Part shown: in pieces, positions 60,771 to 64,000 of the stretch | Numbering within the stretch: the first letter of the stretch is position 1 | Layout of the letters: each line of letters starts with the position of its first letter | From: Lachnospiraceae bacterium | Lineage (GTDB): Bacteria; Bacillota; Clostridia; Lachnospirales; Lachnospiraceae | Direction of reading: 5' to 3' | Assembly (NCBI GenBank): GCA_015056765.1 | Contig: SVFQ01000004.1 | Coordinates: forward strand, 62,001-126,000 | Length of the DNA stretch: 64,000 bases | Translations under genes and position numbers: made by a program | Notes under the pieces: generated by a model | Database searches by the model: none | Told to the model about the DNA's origin: nothing | The model's input: the letters and a program-made list of their open reading frames with translations, nothing else

Positions 60771-63428
60771 TTAATGGGCATCATACCAATTGTCTGCCAC
60801 GTGCATATCAATCTCCAGATTGACTGCCAGGTCAGCCGCATGCTCCATCTCTTCTTTTAGGATTTGCTTAACTTGCTCCACTTCAGATTCCTTGGCTTCC
60901 ACCAAAAGTTCATCGTGAATCTGCAAGATCAATTTGGACTCCAAACCTTCTTTTTCCAGTCTCTTAGCCACATGCAACATGGCGATTTTGATGATGTCCG
61001 CTGCAGTTCCTTGAATCGGTGCGTTTTTCGCCACACGTTCTCCAAAGGATCTCTGCATGAAATTACTGCTCTTTAATTCGTCCATAGGACGACGTCTGCC
61101 AAACAAAGACTCTGTGTAGCCTTTCTCTTTTGCAAATTCTACGCAGCCATCCAGATATGCTTTGATGCCTGGATAGAGTTCAAAGTAAGCGTCGATGTAT
61201 TCTTTGGCTTCCTTCTGTGAGATGCTCAGATCCTGTCCCAAGCCAAAGGCACTGATACCATAGACGATGCCGAAGTTAACTGCTTTTGCATTGCGGCGCA
61301 TCAGCGGTGTCACCTCTTCCGGTGCCACGTGAAATACCTTGGATGCGGTAAGTCGATGGATATCTGAATCCTGTCTATAGGCATCGATGAGAGCCTGGTC
61401 ACCGGAAAGAGATGCCAGAACGCGAAGTTCAATCTGTGAATAGTCCGCATCTACCAGCTGATAGCCCGGCTTTGCTACGAAAACTTTGCGAATCAGTCTA
61501 CCTGCCTCAGTACGCATAGGGATATTCTGCAGGTTTGGATCAGAAGAACTCAGCCTACCTGTGGCTGTCACAGTTTGATGAAAGGTAGTATGGATACGAT
61601 TTTCTGTATCCACATAGGTGGTCAATGCATCCGCATAAGTAGATTTCAATTTGGAAAGGCCTCTATATTCCAATACTTTGGCCACAATTTCATTCTCCGG
61701 TGCCAATTTTTCCAATACATCTGCTGCAGTGGAATAACCGGTCTTGGTCTTTTTACCACCCGGCAACTGTAACTTACCAAACAGAATTTCACCCAATTGC
61801 TTTGGAGAATTGATGGTAAAAGTCTCACCTGCCAATCGGTAGATATCCTGTTCCAAAGTTTCAATCTGTGTGCCCAGTTTGGAACTGTACTCCTCCAGTT
61901 CTTCCGGCACAATCAGGACGCCTTCCTGTTCCATATCATAGAGAACCTTGGTCAACGGAAGTTCTAACTCATAGTAAAGCTTGTCCATACCCTGATCTTT
62001 CACATACAGGAGCATGTCCGGATATAGTTTTGCGATACTATCTGCTCGTTTGGCCAGATACAACGCAAAAGTTTCTTCACCGGTTACATCTTCCGGCTTT
62101 TTCTTTGGAAAAAGCTTCTCAAAAGGATCCAAATAACGGTTCAAATAAGTAATCGCCAAATCTTCCGGCTGTACATCACTCTTTAGCGGATTCAGTAAAT
62201 AACCCAACAGTTTCACATCTTCGAAACGGTTTTCATCAAAAGAAGCGTCGTCTTCCAAGAAAAGGCCCATATGCGCCTTCAGATCATAAGTCACCACTTT
62301 TTTAAAGTGATTGCAGGCCAATCGACATAGTTTCTGCAATTCTGCTGTAGTCTGTGGAATGCCCAAAGCTCCCATCACCGCACTGGCAGGGATGTAGACA
62401 TAGGTCTTGCCGTCCGTTCCGGTAAGTGCTAGTCCAAAATAAGCATCACCTGCCCCTTGTAGATATAGTGCAAGGTTGTCTCCGCCCTTATTCAGATAGG
62501 CTTCTACGTCTTGAAACGTAGCAAAATACTCATAGGCAAATGGTTGCTCCTTGCCCCGCGCCTCTTCGAATCTACCTAATAGCTTCTTGAATTCCAATTC
62601 AGAGAACATCTGATAGGCTTCATCTGTATAGAAATTCTGAATCGCCACGTCACGGATCGTTACCGGCAGGTCACAATCAATTTTGATGGTGGCGAGTTTC
62701 AGTGATAAGTCTGCCAGTTCTCTATTTTCAGCCAAAGAATCATGGATGGATTTCTTGGTAATCTCGTCCAAATGATCATAAATGCCTTGTAAGCTACCAT
62801 ACTGCAGCATCAAGTCTGTTGCCGTTTTTTGACCAACCTTAGGTACACCAGGAATATTGTCCGCAGTATCTCCCATGAGGGCCTTTAATTCGATGAACTG
62901 CTTCGGAGTCATCTGCCACTCACGCTGTACGTCAGCAGCATAATAATCATCCACTGTAGTGGTGCCATTCTTGGTATGCGGAATCTTGATTTTGATATGC
63001 TCATCCGCAATCTGCAAAAGGTCGCGGTCTCCGGATAGAATTGCTACTTCTAAGCCTTCTGCCTGGCCTTTTTTGGCTAAGGTACCTAAAATGTCGTCCG
63101 CTTCCAATCCTGCCTGCTCTACAGTGGGAATCTGCATGGCATGCAACACTTCTTTGATGAGAGGTACCTGTTCCCGCAAGTCTTCCGGCATAGGTTTTCT
63201 GGTGCCTTTGTAGGCCTCATACATCTCATGTCGAAAGGTCTTTGCATGCACGTCAAAAGCAACAGCCAAATACTTTGCTTCTTCCTGTTCAATAATGGGA
63301 AGCACAATATTTAAAAAACCAAGCACAGCTCCGGTGTGCACACCTTTCTGATTCGTTAAAGGTGGCATCCCGTAAAATGCTCGGTTTAATATACTGTGTC
63401 CATCAATTAATAATAATTTATCTCTCAC
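60771..63428 (-). CDS. polA: DNA polymerase I
   Basis: Repair and lagging-strand polymerase. The 885-residue protein has the N-terminal 5'-3' exonuclease (DGHSILNRAFYGMPPL, SGDRDLLQ, GDTADNIPGVPKVGQKTA), a middle domain without the Asp-x-Glu residues needed for 3'-5' proofreading (LALYLQGAGDAYFGLAL instead), and a complete polymerase domain (DYSQIELRVLA, RRNAKAVNFGIVYG, QIHDELLVE). The start is GTG at 63428, preceded by AGGAG; no ATG lies near it. Loss of proofreading in the middle domain is normal for Firmicutes PolA. It follows the zinc-finger protein by 11 bases. Confidence 0.97.
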   Translation of the reverse strand: MRDKLLLIDGHSILNRAFYGMPPLTNQKGVHTGAVLGFLNIVLPIIEQEEAKYLAVAFDVHAKTFRHEMYEAYKGTRKPMPEDLREQVPLIKEVLHAMQIPTVEQAGLEADDILGTLAKKGQAEGLEVAILSGDRDLLQIADEHIKIKIPHTKNGTTTVDDYYAADVQREWQMTPKQFIELKALMGDTADNIPGVPKVGQKTATDLMLQYGSLQGIYDHLDEITKKSIHDSLAENRELADLSLKLATIKIDCDLPVTIRDVAIQNFYTDEAYQMFSELEFKKLLGRFEEARGKEQPFAYEYFATFQDVEAYLNKGGDNLALYLQGAGDAYFGLALTGTDGKTYVYIPASAVMGALGIPQTTAELQKLCRLACNHFKKVVTYDLKAHMGLFLEDDASFDENRFEDVKLLGYLLNPLKSDVQPEDLAITYLNRYLDPFEKLFPKKKPEDVTGEETFALYLAKRADSIAKLYPDMLLYVKDQGMDKLYYELELPLTKVLYDMEQEGVLIVPEELEEYSSKLGTQIETLEQDIYRLAGETFTINSPKQLGEILFGKLQLPGGKKTKTGYSTAADVLEKLAPENEIVAKVLEYRGLSKLKSTYADALTTYVDTENRIHTTFHQTVTATGRLSSSDPNLQNIPMRTEAGRLIRKVFVAKPGYQLVDADYSQIELRVLASLSGDQALIDAYRQDSDIHRLTASKVFHVAPEEVTPLMRRNAKAVNFGIVYGISAFGLGQDLSISQKEAKEYIDAYFELYPGIKAYLDGCVEFAKEKGYTESLFGRRRPMDELKSSNFMQRSFGERVAKNAPIQGTAADIIKIAMLHVAKRLEKEGLESKLILQIHDELLVEAKESEVEQVKQILKEEMEHAADLAVNLEIDMHVADNWYDAH

Positions 63429-63438
63429 CGTGATACTC

Positions 63439-63774
63439 CTATAGTAGTAAAAATAGCAGAATAAGTGCAGCCACACCGGCAATGATTGCTGCCGTAATTA
63501 GGGTCTGTCTAAAAAACTTACGACTTGTTACCTTTCTTCTAGCTTCTCCAAAGGCTTCTTCCAATTCTGACTGCAAGTCGTAGTTTTCTCTTCGATCCAT
63601 ATCTTCCAAGCCGGCATGAATCAAATACTGAATGGATAATTCTTCCTTGCATTCACTGCAAGAGTCTATATGTTCCATAAAGCATTCTAACTGTTTGCCG
63701 GACATCTTACCGGAAACAAAATCAGGAATCTGCTTTACAGCTTGTTTACAAGTCATTTTCGTATGATGTCTCAT
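63439..63774 (-). CDS. Zinc-finger membrane protein, anti-sigma-like
   Basis: The 111-residue protein starts with a putative zinc finger: CKQAVKQIPDFVSGK, then HIDSCSECKEEL near residue 35, the H-x3-C-x2-C pattern of zf-HC2 anti-sigma factors. A charged helix follows and a single C-terminal membrane helix (about residues 90-111, TLITAAIIAGVAALILLFLL). No ECF sigma gene is adjacent, so the target is unknown and the anti-sigma role is a guess from the motif. GAGGAAA precedes the ATG. It leads the polA operon, 11 bases before polA. Confidence 0.7.
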   Translation of the reverse strand: MRHHTKMTCKQAVKQIPDFVSGKMSGKQLECFMEHIDSCSECKEELSIQYLIHAGLEDMDRRENYDLQSELEEAFGEARRKVTSRKFFRQTLITAAIIAGVAALILLFLLL

Positions 63775-63785
63775 GGTTTCCTCGT

Positions 63786-63816
63786 AAAAAGGCGAAAGCC
63801 CAAAGGGTTTTCGCCT
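63786..63816 (-). terminator. Terminator before the polA operon
   Basis: On the minus strand AGGCGAAA-ACCC-TTT-GGGC-TTTCGCCT forms a hairpin ending in five T, between the partial gene at the right edge and the zinc-finger gene. The space after it is too short for a full promoter, so the polA operon may start inside or upstream of the terminator. Confidence 0.85.
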
Positions 63817-63824
63817 AACACTTT

Positions 63825-64000
63825 TTATCCCAATTTTCTAAGTCTCGTCATCGCTTTCTCATCGATGAGGACTTCTCCATGGTCTTTTACAATCTCAAAG
63901 CGCTTAGACTCCTCAGCATGCACCGTTCCAAAGTCAAATGCAGAAGCTGTCATTTTATTAAAGCGTTCTTTTGATACACGATAATTGTCAAATAACAAAT
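63825..64000 (-). CDS. C-terminal end of an unidentified gene
   Basis: The last 57 codons of a minus-strand frame enter from the right edge (FNKMTASAFDFGTVHAEES, then KRFEIVKDHGEVLIDEKAMT and RLRKLG) and stop at 63825. I do not recognise the product. It is followed by a strong terminator, so it ends its own transcript. Confidence 0.6.
   Translation of the reverse strand, partial: LLFDNYRVSKERFNKMTASAFDFGTVHAEESKRFEIVKDHGEVLIDEKAMTRLRKLG

Overview
This 64 kb window is a gene-dense, moderately low-GC stretch of a Firmicutes chromosome, most probably a Lachnospiraceae-type member of the Clostridia. The evidence is: strong AGGAGG-type ribosome binding sites; TTGACA/TATAAT promoters; a guanine riboswitch and a tyrosine T-box; the order ylxM-ffh-rpsP-khpA-rimM-trmD-rplS-rbgA-rnhB followed by FliK-like and FlhB-C-terminal genes; the order yceD-rpmF-plsX-acpP-rnc-smc-ftsY; and clostridial families such as the fused AMMECR1 protein, DUF711/ACT and the FtsA-like protein. 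A chemoreceptor and the two flagellar-type genes suggest a motile cell. Nearly everything is coded on the minus strand; the exceptions are a NUDIX hydrolase, hypA, prs and tmcAL.

Left part (1-21.9 kb). Purine and pyrimidine salvage comes first (cdd, purine nucleoside phosphorylase, and a purine permease under a guanine-class riboswitch). Next is an operon with an M24 peptidase, the nickel-pincer cofactor genes larB and larC, and a membrane-anchored transglutaminase-like protein. A NUDIX hydrolase, transaldolase, chemoreceptor, TraX-like protein, glycosyltransferase and tyrS (T-box, tyrosine specifier UAC) follow. hypA stands alone, divergent from tyrS. Then come two secreted or membrane proteins, gpsA-plsY-der, a PDZ/radical-SAM DUF512 protein and PRPP synthetase.

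Middle (21.9-32 kb) is the most accessory part. It holds a complete AmmeMemoRadiSam set (fused Memo-like/AMMECR1 protein plus its radical SAM partner, whose frame is broken by an apparent one-base deletion) interleaved with a YitT protein, an iron-sulfur flavoprotein and a YczE protein. Beside it is a small island with a lipoprotein, a GNAT acetyltransferase, a SUKH-family immunity-like protein and a leucine-rich immunity-like protein, with a coding remnant next to it. AlkD, YraN and a polytopic glycosyltransferase-like protein lead into the conserved translation cluster.

Right part (32-64 kb) is core housekeeping: flagellar-type FliK and FlhB-C proteins, rnhB, two signal peptidases flanking rbgA, rplS, trmD, rimM, khpA, rpsP, ffh and ylxM; then a second YitT, threonine ammonia-lyase, ftsY, smc, rnc, acpP, plsX, rpmF and yceD; then ackA divergent from tmcAL (acetate metabolism beside acetate-using tRNA modification). 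The last operon carries a zinc-finger membrane protein, polA, coaE, a large FtsA-like protein with three repeated C-terminal modules, a metallo-beta-lactamase-fold hydrolase, an ACT protein, DUF711, an acyltransferase and a TIM-barrel-like protein. No tRNA, rRNA, insertion sequence, prophage or CRISPR array was seen. No single wholly new system is obvious. The best candidates for follow-up are the AmmeMemoRadiSam neighbourhood, the triple-module FtsA-like protein, the orphan immunity island and two palindromes placed on promoters.
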